The notes below the pieces were generated by a model that saw only the letters and a list, made by a program, of their open reading frames with translations, was not told the origin of the DNA and did no database searches. A DNA stretch of 17,188 nucleotides from positions 1 through 17,188 of the forward strand of contig CAVHIG010000043.1 in NCBI GenBank assembly GCA_963636105.1. The letters are read 5' to 3'. Positions 6,675-15,026 of the stretch are shown here, piece by piece; the first letter of the stretch is position 1; the number at the start of each line of letters is the position of its first letter. Position numbers and translations under genes: made by a program. This stretch comes from CAVHIG01 sp963636105 (GTDB lineage Bacteria > Bacillota > Clostridia > Peptostreptococcales > Anaerovoracaceae).

Positions 6675-8348
6675 ATGGATACATTTTTTAAGATAAAGTC
6701 TTTTATAGCATTTGCTATTGCATTTGTCGTAGGCCTTGCTTTTGTAGCGGTTTTTCCGGCTGGAGAAGTCTATGCGGCCGGCAGGTCAGAGGATACCCAA
6801 TCTGTCGCCAGTTCCGGCAGTGTCAGCACCGAGGGATCCCAATCAGCCGCCAATTCCAAAAACTCCCACAACCCACAGGAAGCCTCCCTCTACACTTACC
6901 AAAATACAAGCGATGGCTACGCCCTCTTCACAAACTACGTCGACGGCTACTCTATCAAGGTGCCGCAGGGCATGAGCGTAGACATGAGCTATTCCAACGT
7001 GCGGGCCGCGCTCGAAAAGGATTCACTCAAAATCGAGATATATAAACAAGCCACGGCAAATATCGGTCGAAATTCATACATAACATATTCAAACAAATTC
7101 ACAGCAAACACCATCGATCACGTCGTGGAATACAATGGAAATGACAAAATAGCCGGCACCTCAGTCCACCTGCTTTCCTGGCATCGCGACAAGCTCTCGC
7201 GCGTGGAAGGCGACCGCAATTACTACCTCACCATCGACATCCCAAAGGGCAGCTACGTCTACACAATCTTCATGAAGGCGGACCGCTCGATAGGCGAGCT
7301 CGGAGGCTACGAATACCTCGTCACAAGCTTCCAAAACACCGCAGCCACAAAGCAAGCCTACTGCCGAAAAAGCGCAGCGCCGGATGCGGCTACACGCGGC
7401 TGGAATGAGACTACCCGCGATTGGTACAATAAATATTTCTCGGCCTCGGCGGAGCTTAGCTGGGGCATCTTCGAGACAAATTTCGGCAGCCGCTACTACG
7501 TCACAGAGAATGCCTTCGAGGATTACTTCGACTACGAATTCCCGGTGGTGCTGGTCTATACGGACTTCAAAGACGGCACACCTGCAAGAATCGCGGGCCT
7601 TCTTGCAGACCGCGAGCAAGACGGCAAGGTCATAGAGCTCACACTTCAAACTGGCGCTGCAAAGGACGGCGGAAATATGATCTACGACCTGCTCGACGGC
7701 GACTACGACACCTTCCTAAAAGAGTATGCCGGCGCCGTTTCCGCAAGCGACGTACCGGTACTATTTCGCTTCGCAAACGAAATGAACGGCGATTGGTGCC
7801 CTTACAGCGCCTACAATTATTCCAAGGACACGGATCTCTACATCGCCGCCTACAGATATATCTACGAAATCTTCGCGGAGGCCGGCGCGGACAATGTCAT
7901 TTGGGTCTGGAACCCGAATTGCGCCTCGTTTCCGAATTACAAATGGAATCATAGCCTGATGTATTATCCCGGCGACCAATATGTGGATGTAGTGGGAATG
8001 ACTGCCTACAATACCGGAAATTACTATGCGGCCTCGGGCGAAAGGTGGAAGAGCTTTACGGAACTTTACGATGAGCTGTATCGCGACTATTGCACGTGGT
8101 TTTCACAAAATTTCATGATTACGGAGTTTTCCTGCGCGGCGGCCGGCGGCGACAAGGCGGCCTGGATTACTGACATGGGCGCAAAAATCAAGAGCTACGA
8201 CCGCATAAAAATCGCCGTGTGGTGGCACGGCTGTGACCTCGACGCAAGCGGAAACGTCGCGCGCTCCTACTTTATCGATGATTCCCCGGCTGCGGCGGAG
8301 GCTCTGCGCAAGGTGATAAGCCCATGGCGCGTCAGCAGTTTGGGCTAG
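6675..8348 (+). CDS. secreted GH26-like glycoside hydrolase (probable beta-mannanase)
   Basis: A 557-aa exported enzyme. Residues 1-34 form a signal peptide (FKIK, a long hydrophobic core, VYA/AG cleavage site). A Ser/Asn/Gln-rich linker follows to about residue 70, then a region (about 70-240) I cannot assign, then the catalytic part. The latter has GH26 hallmarks: RFANEMNGDW with E369 as probable acid/base, VIWVWNPN, and MITEFS with E484 as probable nucleophile, 115 residues apart as expected for the two glutamates of clan GH-A. GH26 enzymes mostly cleave beta-1,4-mannan; some act on other beta-glucans or xylans, so the substrate is inferred. No anchor, dockerin or SLH motif was noticed, so it is probably released or held by the unassigned domain. 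It appears monocistronic, with its own promoter upstream and a strong terminator after it. Its codons are richer in C-ending triplets than those of the flavoprotein genes upstream. Confidence 0.82.
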   Translation: MDTFFKIKSFIAFAIAFVVGLAFVAVFPAGEVYAAGRSEDTQSVASSGSVSTEGSQSAANSKNSHNPQEASLYTYQNTSDGYALFTNYVDGYSIKVPQGMSVDMSYSNVRAALEKDSLKIEIYKQATANIGRNSYITYSNKFTANTIDHVVEYNGNDKIAGTSVHLLSWHRDKLSRVEGDRNYYLTIDIPKGSYVYTIFMKADRSIGELGGYEYLVTSFQNTAATKQAYCRKSAAPDAATRGWNETTRDWYNKYFSASAELSWGIFETNFGSRYYVTENAFEDYFDYEFPVVLVYTDFKDGTPARIAGLLADREQDGKVIELTLQTGAAKDGGNMIYDLLDGDYDTFLKEYAGAVSASDVPVLFRFANEMNGDWCPYSAYNYSKDTDLYIAAYRYIYEIFAEAGADNVIWVWNPNCASFPNYKWNHSLMYYPGDQYVDVVGMTAYNTGNYYAASGERWKSFTELYDELYRDYCTWFSQNFMITEFSCAAAGGDKAAWITDMGAKIKSYDRIKIAVWWHGCDLDASGNVARSYFIDDSPAAAEALRKVISPWRVSSLG

Positions 8349-8375
8349 CAAATATAGACATGAAAAGCAGATTAT

Positions 8376-8413
8376 AAAAATGCCTCGGATAGGTAAAAGT
8401 CCGAGGCATTTTT
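8376..8413. terminator. bidirectional Rho-independent terminator between the GH26-like gene and gpmI
   Basis: AAAAATGCCTCGGA (8376-8389) and TCCGAGGCATTTTT (8400-8413) are perfect 14-bp arms with a 10-nt loop. The T5 end on one strand and A5 start (T5 on the other strand) serve both converging genes. Confidence 0.93.
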
Positions 8414-8454
8414 GATGGTGAATCCATTCTAATCGGTAGAGGTTTAGAAGCTGC

Positions 8455-9993
8455 CTATTTCAGCAGGCACTCGCCTGTCATCTCCTCCGGAATCTGAAGC
8501 TCCATGAGTGTAAGCAGGGTAGGGGCGATGTCCGCGAGCTTGCCCTCGCCTTTGAATTCTCGCGGCTCACGGGCAATGTGCACAAGCGGTACAGGATTGA
8601 GCGAGTGGGCAGTCACGACATTGTCTGCCTCATCGAGCATCACGTCGGCATTGCCGTGATCCGCCGTGAGGAGAATCTGCCCGTCCTTTGCAAGCACTGC
8701 CTCCGCAATTTCCGCAACGCAGGTATCCAGCGCTTCGATGGCCGCGACAGCCGCTTCAAACACACCCGTGTGTCCTACCATATCGGCATTTGCGAAATTC
8801 AAAATGATCGCGTCGTATTTGTCAGCGGCGATGGCTTCAAGGACCTTGTCCTTCACAAGGTAGGCGCTCATCTCCGGCTGCAGGTCGTAGGTGGCGACCT
8901 TCGGCGAGGCCACAAGTATGCGCTCCTCGTTTTCGTTTGGCGCTTCCACGCCGCCGTTGAAGAAGAATGTCACATGAGCGTATTTTTCGGTTTCGGCGAT
9001 ACGCAGCTGGTGAAGTCCGCAGTCGGCCAGGTACTCTCCCAGCGTGTTTTTCAGCGATTGCGGCGGAAATGCCACGCTGACATTCGGCATTTCGGCGTCA
9101 TATTGCGTCATGCATACGTAGGAGATGTCCTTTGGAGCTTTCCGGCGCTCAAAGCCGTCGAAGTCCGCGTCCACAAAGGCGCGAGTGATTTCTCTTGCGC
9201 GGTCCGGGCGGAAATTGTACATTATCATAGAGTCTCCGTCGTTTACAGTGGCGATAGCCGCGGAAACTGCGCCGCTTTCGCAAATTACCGTAGGCAGGAT
9301 AAATTCGTCGTTTTCGCCGCGCGCGTAGGCTTTTTCCACAGCCTCTGCCGCGGAGGCGGCCATTTCTCCTTCTCCAAGCGTCATGGCGTCATAAGCCTTG
9401 ACCACGCGTTCCCAGCGCTTGTCTCTGTCCATCGCGTAGTAGCGGCCTGCTACGCTTGCGATTTTTCCAAGTCCGATTTTGCTCATATGAGCTTCCAGTT
9501 CTTCCACATATTTCAAAGCACAGCGAGGCGGCACGTCACGGCCGTCAAAGAAGCAGTGCACATAGACTTTTTCGAGTCCCTTTTTCTTTGCCATATCCAG
9601 AAGCGCAAATAGGTGGTTTATGTGGCTGTGTACGCCGCCGTCCGAAAGCAGTCCCAAAAGGTGGAGAGCTTTTCCTGTATTTGCGGCACGCTCCATGCAG
9701 GCGGTGAGTGCTTCGTTTTCAAAGAGGCTGCCGTCTGCCGCGGCCTTTGTGATGCGGGTGAGCTCCTGATATACGATGCGGCCCGCGCCTATGTTGAGGT
9801 GGCCGACCTCAGAATTTCCCATCTGGCCGTCGGGGAGGCCTACGGCTCCGCCGCTTGCCGCGAGACTTGTCTTTGGATATTTTGCGAATATCGCATCCAG
9901 ATTAGGCTTTTTCGCGGCCTTTATAGCATTGCCGTGGGTCGAAGGATTCAGCCCAAAGCCATCCAGTATCATAAGCATAGTAGGTTTCTTCAT
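8455..9993 (-). CDS. gpmI: 2,3-bisphosphoglycerate-independent phosphoglycerate mutase
   Basis: A cytoplasmic glycolytic enzyme of the alkaline-phosphatase superfamily that interconverts 3-phosphoglycerate and 2-phosphoglycerate using two Mn ions and a phosphoserine intermediate. Its 512 aa match the usual length. Visible motifs: MLMILDGFG with metal ligand D11, GQMGNSEVGHLNIGAG with catalytic S61, HSHINHLFAL, CFFDGRDVPP, and TADHGNAD carrying late metal ligands. The start is well supported by AAAGGAG on the minus strand (around 10003-10009), spaced 9 nt. It stands alone, convergent with the GH26-like gene and divergent from the lipoprotein gene. Unlike the flavoproteins upstream it has no insertions. 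Confidence 0.97.
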   Translation of the reverse strand: MKKPTMLMILDGFGLNPSTHGNAIKAAKKPNLDAIFAKYPKTSLAASGGAVGLPDGQMGNSEVGHLNIGAGRIVYQELTRITKAAADGSLFENEALTACMERAANTGKALHLLGLLSDGGVHSHINHLFALLDMAKKKGLEKVYVHCFFDGRDVPPRCALKYVEELEAHMSKIGLGKIASVAGRYYAMDRDKRWERVVKAYDAMTLGEGEMAASAAEAVEKAYARGENDEFILPTVICESGAVSAAIATVNDGDSMIMYNFRPDRAREITRAFVDADFDGFERRKAPKDISYVCMTQYDAEMPNVSVAFPPQSLKNTLGEYLADCGLHQLRIAETEKYAHVTFFFNGGVEAPNENEERILVASPKVATYDLQPEMSAYLVKDKVLEAIAADKYDAIILNFANADMVGHTGVFEAAVAAIEALDTCVAEIAEAVLAKDGQILLTADHGNADVMLDEADNVVTAHSLNPVPLVHIAREPREFKGEGKLADIAPTLLTLMELQIPEEMTGECLLK

Positions 9994-10016
9994 AACTCTA
10001 ATCTCCTTTTTCGGTT

Positions 10017-10054
10017 ATTATAAAATGTATATTTTATCAAATTATTGTTGTAAG
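10017..10054 (-). promoter_or_regulatory. possible promoter region of gpmI
   Basis: An A/T-rich stretch upstream of gpmI. On the minus strand TATACA (10031-10026) lies 17 bp from CTTACA (10054-10049), each 4 of 6 to consensus. A perfect TATAAT (10022-10017) has TTGATA only 12 bp away. The exact promoter cannot be settled. Confidence 0.3.
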
Positions 10055-10330
10055 GAAGATTTGGGGGTGGTAGCTGGCTGCAGGCCCTTGTGACGAGCAG
10101 CTAGGGACAGCAAGCGAACCGAGCCAGCCGCCAGCCGCTCTCCCTCACACAACATCCATTGTAGCATACAAAGCGCGCATTTTCACTGCCAAATTTCGCA
10201 AAGACATATTTTCCGCTCACTTATCACAGCACATCCGCAAAGCCGGACTCGCCAGTAAAGCCTTGAAATTTCAACACTTTGCGCCTTATTCGGGGGGGGC
10301 GGCGAAATGAGCCCGTCGAGATTAAAAAGC
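10055..10330. other. divergent spacer with GC-rich structured patch; no gene recognised
   Basis: The patch at 10066-10139 is markedly G/C-richer than the A/T-rich flank and can fold: GCTGGCT (10073-10079) pairs with AGCCAGC (10112-10118), and alternatively TAGCTG (10071-10076) with CAGCTA (10098-10103). The rest holds a 12-bp palindrome TTGAAATTTCAA (10263-10274) and a G8 run (10292-10299). No open frame has a good ribosome site. It could be a dispersed repeat or a small RNA, but I recognise no known family. Confidence 0.4.
10292..10299 (+). repeat. G8 homopolymer upstream of the lipoprotein promoter
   Basis: Eight consecutive G bases ending 31 bp before the -35 hexamer at 10331. Runs of this length are prone to slippage. 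Confidence 0.8.
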
Positions 10331-10359
10331 TTGAAAACAGGCAGATTTTGGAGTATAAT
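10331..10359 (+). promoter_or_regulatory. strong sigma-A-type promoter for the lipoprotein-kinase operon
   Basis: TTGAAA (10331-10336), an exact 17-bp spacer and a perfect TATAAT (10354-10359). Transcription would begin near 10366, about 50 nt before the start codon at 10416. Confidence 0.8.
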
Positions 10360-10415
10360 AAAGTGGACTAGACAAGAAATCTACAGTAATAAGAAGAATA
10401 TCAATGGAGGACAAA

Positions 10416-12314
10416 ATGAATAAGACAAGAAAAGTTTTGGCGCTGCTGCTGGTGGTGTGTATGGCAGCGGGGCTATTTTGCGCCTGCGGAGGCGGCGGAA
10501 GCGAAGCTGAGAGCACCGACAATGCAGAGCACGAGCCTATCACTATTATCGACGCTCAGCGCGACTACACCGCGCTTGTTGAGCTCGTACACGAAAAATA
10601 TCCCGAGATAAATATCGAAATTATTCCTTACAGAGGCTCAAATATGTCCGCCTACATGAAGCACCAGCTCGAAAGCGGCTGCGTTGTGTCGGACATCTAC
10701 TCCACCACACAGGCCTGGGACAGCACCTACCAGGAGAAGTATCTTATAGACCTCTCAAAATACGACATCTCAAATCTTTACAACGAGGCGCGTCTTTCAG
10801 AATATACGGTAGACGGCAGCCTGTATCTTCTGCCTTACGACTACTCGATCGTAGGCATACTCTACAACAAATCACTCTTTGAAAGATTGGGAATCGCAGA
10901 TCCGCAAAGCTTTCAGCAGCTCCGCGACGAGACCGTACCTGCTCTGCGCGCAAACGGCGTAAAGGTCGCAAACACCCTGCTTGACCTTCCGGGCGCGGCC
11001 TTCCAGTATTTCTTTGATATCTCAGCGGGCCAGTTTATGAACTCCGTAGACGGACGCAGCTGGAGAAAGGCCTTCGCCGACGTGGACAGCGATACCTTCG
11101 CAAGCGGTGATGAAAACATAAAAGCCTGCGTAGACCTCTTCCAGCAATGGATAGACTGCGGCATGCTCTCATACGAAGAGGAGATAAGCGACGTGTACAG
11201 CGGCGTTGTGAACGATTTTGAAGCCGGAAATGTCGGATTTATCGTAGGCACGGTAAATCGCTTCACACAGTACGACGACGGCACGGGCGACCAGTATGGC
11301 ATCATGCCTTTCCTTTCCATGGATGGCACACAAAATACCTATATCACTTCGCCGGGCCGTTTCTACGGACTCAATAAGGAGCTTGAGGAGGAGGGCAATG
11401 AGCAAAAGCTTGAAGACGCTCTCCACGTGCTTGAGGTCATCTCCTCAAACGAAGGCTACCTCGCGATACACGGTGAAAATTCCACAAACATGTGCTCCAT
11501 AAAGGAATTCAAGGTTTCGGAGGATTCACCTTACAACAAGGCTGTGGAGCTTGTCAGCAAGGGCAAGTCGATGAACCTTGTATACACGGGCTGGGATTCC
11601 TACCTTGTAAGCTTCGGTGAGGCCCTGTGCGACTGGATCAAGGGCGAAAAGACAGGGGAAGAAGCCATCGCCGCCCTTGACGAGACAAAGAAAAGCGTAA
11701 GCGAAAGCGGCGTAAAGAGCTACGGCACAGTCACCGAAGAGCTCGACCTCATACAGACGGCGCAGCTTGTGGGCCAGATGTACATGGATGCCACCGGCGC
11801 TGATGCCGCTCTCATCTCATACAACGTATACAGCCCAAAGGTAAAGGCCATCCAGGAGAATAGCTCCGGCGTAAATGGCATGATAATAAAAGGCGATCTG
11901 ACTGACGAATACATCACCATATTCCTGCCGACCGGCTGGTATGGTACTATACCTGTAGCAGAGCTTACGGGAGCGGAGATTGCGGAAACGGCGCATGCGG
12001 GCTGCGATGTCCGGGGTATCGGTTTCAGCTATCCTTATGTATTTATGACGGCGGATGGCAAGGAGCTTAAGGACGACGAGACCTATCTTGTGGCCTTTGC
12101 GGGATATGACAGCGGCAGAGAAGGCGAGCTTGGAATCACTGACACAGGTCTTTTAGGCCTTGATGTAGCAAAGGCTTATTTTGAAAAATTAGGAGAAATC
12201 TCCACAAAGACGCTGGACGACTCCCTTGTGCAATACATAGGCACCTTGGAAGATCTCGAAGTTTCCGCGGCAGACTCTGACAACGCTGATGATACTGAGA
12301 AGACTGATGATTAG
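10416..12314 (+). CDS. lipoprotein: solute-binding domain fused to a 5'-nucleotidase C-terminal-like domain
   Basis: A 632-aa surface lipoprotein. I start it at 10416 because GGAGG (10406-10410) is spaced 5 nt from that ATG; an in-frame ATG at 10404 overlaps this site. The N-terminus has MNKTRK, a hydrophobic core and a lipobox-like LFCAC with C24 as probable lipid-modified residue, then a Gly/Ser/Glu linker. Residues about 45-430 resemble an ABC-type (family 1) extracellular solute-binding protein: PYRGSNMSAYMKHQL, DIYSTTQAW, LYLLPYDYSIVGILYNKSLFE. From about 436 the sequence looks like the C-terminal domain of 5'-nucleotidases: TAQLVGQMYMDATGADAALIS, a GDLTDEYITIFLPTGW block and VAELTGAEI. 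The metallophosphatase domain that normally precedes it is absent. No permease or ATPase is nearby; a membrane kinase follows 23 bp later. I infer a ligand receptor rather than a transporter. The tail is Asp/Glu-rich. Confidence 0.8.
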   Translation: MNKTRKVLALLLVVCMAAGLFCACGGGGSEAESTDNAEHEPITIIDAQRDYTALVELVHEKYPEINIEIIPYRGSNMSAYMKHQLESGCVVSDIYSTTQAWDSTYQEKYLIDLSKYDISNLYNEARLSEYTVDGSLYLLPYDYSIVGILYNKSLFERLGIADPQSFQQLRDETVPALRANGVKVANTLLDLPGAAFQYFFDISAGQFMNSVDGRSWRKAFADVDSDTFASGDENIKACVDLFQQWIDCGMLSYEEEISDVYSGVVNDFEAGNVGFIVGTVNRFTQYDDGTGDQYGIMPFLSMDGTQNTYITSPGRFYGLNKELEEEGNEQKLEDALHVLEVISSNEGYLAIHGENSTNMCSIKEFKVSEDSPYNKAVELVSKGKSMNLVYTGWDSYLVSFGEALCDWIKGEKTGEEAIAALDETKKSVSESGVKSYGTVTEELDLIQTAQLVGQMYMDATGADAALISYNVYSPKVKAIQENSSGVNGMIIKGDLTDEYITIFLPTGWYGTIPVAELTGAEIAETAHAGCDVRGIGFSYPYVFMTADGKELKDDETYLVAFAGYDSGREGELGITDTGLLGLDVAKAYFEKLGEISTKTLDDSLVQYIGTLEDLEVSAADSDNADDTEKTDD

Positions 12315-12337
12315 AGGAATAGAGGAAATGCTGGGCT

Positions 12338-14971
12338 ATGGGCGAAAATAAAAAAAATGCTCACAACAGAATACAACCATTTATATTGATCATTGCGATT
12401 GCTGTTATAGTGGTATTTCTCTATGGTGCGATGCAGTACTTTAGAAGCTATACATCGCAGCAGCTCTATAATGAATCGGTAGCGCAGATTACAGAGCTGG
12501 GGACTCATCTTTTCGATAAGCTTGAAATGAAGCTTGGTTTCCAGTGGGAATATCTCAATAAAGTAAAAAATGCCTGTGCGGAGCAGGAGAATCTGGATAT
12601 AGACGGACTTACGGATATTATGCTGCATTATGAGAAGGATCTTAAGCCGGCTGACGGAAATCTGCTTTTTCGCGCGCTGGATTCGGATGGCTATTACTAT
12701 ACTGATGCCGGACGCCAGGGAGTGTGGACGGGCGTGGATAATGTATCCGGAGCGGAACGGCAGTCTTTTTTGCTCGCGAATTGGCTTGAGGACAGCACCT
12801 ATATGACCTTTGTCTCAAAGCTTGATGAGCCTATATATGTGGAGAATTATGAGATCACATATTTTGTGCTTTTGCGCGATATGACAGAAATGGAACCGTT
12901 TTTTCATATAAACGCTTTCAATGACCGGAATGCTTCATTCATTACAGATGCAGACGGCACAATCCTGGCGCAGTCCGGGAGTTTGCCGGATATAAAGTTT
13001 TCCGGCAGAAATGTATTTTATAACATGGACGAGCAGGTGTATCCTCATATGGGGAGCTTTCGTAATGTCATAGAAGCAAGCAATGACAGCGCAATGATCA
13101 GTACGGACGTGCAGATAGACGGGAAAGATTATTATTTGCTTTATGCTCGCCTGCCGGAGTATGATTGGAGCCTTTTGATGCTTGTGGATTCCGATGAGGT
13201 GGCAGGCAGTACGGCGGAGCTTATAAGCTCTCTTTTGAGAATCTTCATAATCTTTTTGATTGTGCTTCTCGTAGCGCTTTTGGCAGTATTCTTCTTTGTA
13301 TCGCGCTTCCATAGGAATAGGAAAATCCTTATTCTAAAGGAGCAAAACGAAAAGATACTCGAAAGTAAAAATCTTGAGCTTGAAAAATCACAGCATGAGA
13401 CAGAGCTGGCGCTGGATACGGCAAATTTGGCGACAAAGGCAAAGAGTCAGTTCCTCGCGAATATGTCGCATGACATACGTACACCTATGAATGCTATAGT
13501 AGGTGTGGCAAAGCTCATGGAAAATTCTCTGGATGATCCGGACAGGGAGCTCTACTATATCAAAAAGCTGCAAAGCTCCAGTCAGTACATGCTGGGCCTC
13601 ATAAATGACGTGCTCGACATGAGCAAGATAGAGGCAGGCGAGGTGCGTATAAATTACGAGCCTGTGAAGATCGCGGATCAGGTGGGACAGATTGAGAGCA
13701 TCATAAGGTCTCAGGCGAATGAAAAGGGGCAAAGCTTTACTCTGCGCGTAAATGACCTGTCGCACGAGTATGTGATAGGCGACAGCGTAAGACTGAGACA
13801 GGTATTCCTGAATCTGCTTACAAATGCCGTAAAATACACGCAGCCGGGCGGCGATATACTCTTTGAGCTTACGGAGCTTGCGTGTGATGTGCCTGACCAT
13901 GCAAGGATACAGACAAGGGTAAAGGACAACGGCCATGGCATGTCGGCGGAATTCCTCGAGCATATATTTGAACCTTTCACTCGAGAGGTGAGCTCTGTCA
14001 CAAATAGAATACAGGGCACGGGCCTTGGGATGTGCATTGCAAAGAATATCGTGGATCTCATGGGTGGCACTATCAGCGTAGAAAGTGAGCTCGATAAGGG
14101 CAGCTGCTTTGAGGTCACGCTTACTCTTCCTATAGATAGGGCTCCGGCGCATGAGACTACGGTGGACAGTGTACTGCTCCTCTCCGCTGATGACGAGCTC
14201 ATAAGAAATGTAAGCGCATCGCTCAAATACGAGCCACTCAGACTCGAGGTGACAGCTTCGCTTGATCGCGCGATAGACGTGCTTAGAAAAAGGCCTTCAG
14301 ACACAGTGCTTTTGGATGATATTCCAAAGGATGTCGTGGATATGCTACGCGAGACTTCAAAGGATGCGGTGCTCATATTCTGCTGTGACTATGCTCATCG
14401 CGAGGATTTGCACGATAGACTCGCCAAAAGCGGCGTAGATGGCTTTGTATCGCGTCCATTCTTCTATGAGAATCTTGTCATTGCCGTGCAGCAGGCGCGT
14501 GCAAAGGTGAAAAAAGCGGCAAACAAGGAAAATCATTCGACTCTCACAGGAAAGCGTTTCCTCTGTGCGGAGGACAACGAGCTAAATGCGGAGATTCTCG
14601 AGGCACTCCTTTCGATGCATGGCGCGTCATGCAAGATTTGCGTAAACGGCGAGGAGATTGTGAAGGAATTCGCTTCCGTAAAGGAGGGGGATTACGATGC
14701 CATCCTCATGGACGTACAGATGCCTATAATGAACGGTATGGATGCTACGCGTGCTATAAGAGCGAGCGAAAATACTCTTGGAAAGACCATTCCGATCATA
14801 GCGATGACTGCAAATGCCTTCGACTCGGACGTGAGGGCCTGCATCGCGGCAGGCATGGATATGCATCTTGCAAAGCCTCTTGAGATTACGGCTCTGGAGC
14901 GCGCTATGCAGGATATAGCAGGCGAAACCTCGTGGGGGGGGGTACAGCAATATAAGGAAATCAACAGCTGA
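12338..14971 (+). CDS. membrane hybrid sensor histidine kinase with two receiver-like domains
   Basis: An 877-aa hybrid kinase. Order: TM1 (about 13-33); a roughly 260-residue extracellular region resembling a dCache-type sensor; TM2 (about 296-323); a charged coiled-coil-like linker; HisKA with FLANMSHDIRTPMNAI and phosphorylatable H378; HATPase_c with N box (VFLNLLTNAVKYT), G1 (DNGHGMS) and G2 (GTGLGMCIAKN); a first, divergent receiver (about 608-725); and a canonical receiver (about 740-870) with EDN, AILMDVQMP (D792), AMTANAF and KP. The first receiver has D660 but a shortened loop after it and Arg-Pro where Lys-Pro is usual. There is no HPt domain, so phosphate must reach a partner some other way. 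It starts 23 bp after the lipoprotein gene, with AGAGGAAA about 10 nt upstream, so the two are probably co-transcribed. A G9 run lies in the last codons, after the receiver fold ends. Confidence 0.93.
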   Translation: MGENKKNAHNRIQPFILIIAIAVIVVFLYGAMQYFRSYTSQQLYNESVAQITELGTHLFDKLEMKLGFQWEYLNKVKNACAEQENLDIDGLTDIMLHYEKDLKPADGNLLFRALDSDGYYYTDAGRQGVWTGVDNVSGAERQSFLLANWLEDSTYMTFVSKLDEPIYVENYEITYFVLLRDMTEMEPFFHINAFNDRNASFITDADGTILAQSGSLPDIKFSGRNVFYNMDEQVYPHMGSFRNVIEASNDSAMISTDVQIDGKDYYLLYARLPEYDWSLLMLVDSDEVAGSTAELISSLLRIFIIFLIVLLVALLAVFFFVSRFHRNRKILILKEQNEKILESKNLELEKSQHETELALDTANLATKAKSQFLANMSHDIRTPMNAIVGVAKLMENSLDDPDRELYYIKKLQSSSQYMLGLINDVLDMSKIEAGEVRINYEPVKIADQVGQIESIIRSQANEKGQSFTLRVNDLSHEYVIGDSVRLRQVFLNLLTNAVKYTQPGGDILFELTELACDVPDHARIQTRVKDNGHGMSAEFLEHIFEPFTREVSSVTNRIQGTGLGMCIAKNIVDLMGGTISVESELDKGSCFEVTLTLPIDRAPAHETTVDSVLLLSADDELIRNVSASLKYEPLRLEVTASLDRAIDVLRKRPSDTVLLDDIPKDVVDMLRETSKDAVLIFCCDYAHREDLHDRLAKSGVDGFVSRPFFYENLVIAVQQARAKVKKAANKENHSTLTGKRFLCAEDNELNAEILEALLSMHGASCKICVNGEEIVKEFASVKEGDYDAILMDVQMPIMNGMDATRAIRASENTLGKTIPIIAMTANAFDSDVRACIAAGMDMHLAKPLEITALERAMQDIAGETSWGGVQQYKEINS
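14934..14942 (+). repeat. G9 homopolymer in the last codons of the hybrid kinase
   Basis: Nine G bases encode part of the tail WGGV. Loss of one G would replace the ending with YSNIRKSTADKT; gain of one would end it at GTAI. Only the tail after the receiver domain would change. Confidence 0.85.
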
Positions 14972-14984
14972 TAAAACGTAAAAA

Positions 14985-15025
14985 TAGCGGCAGGTGCGAG
15001 GTGCACCTGCCGCTAAGTGTTTTTT
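14985..15025. terminator. bidirectional terminator between the two signalling operons
   Basis: TAGCGGCAGGTGC (14985-14997) and GCACCTGCCGCTA (15003-15015) form a perfect 13-bp stem with loop GAGGT. T6 at 15020-15025 serves the + strand, and A5 at 14980-14984 gives a U-tract for the - strand. Confidence 0.93.
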
Positions 15026-15026
15026 G

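Noticed and set aside
8578..9612. Long open frame (344 codons) on the + strand inside gpmI
   Set aside because: It is antisense to a full-length, well-conserved enzyme and shows no recognisable domain; its composition follows from gpmI codon use.
10263..10274. TTGAAATTTCAA palindrome as a called operator
   Set aside because: A 12-bp A/T-rich palindrome can occur by chance and it lies 56 bp before the -35; kept only as a note.
10307..10423. 38-codon open frame covering the lipoprotein promoter
   Set aside because: It spans the -35 and -10 boxes and overlaps the lipoprotein start; no sign of coding constraint.
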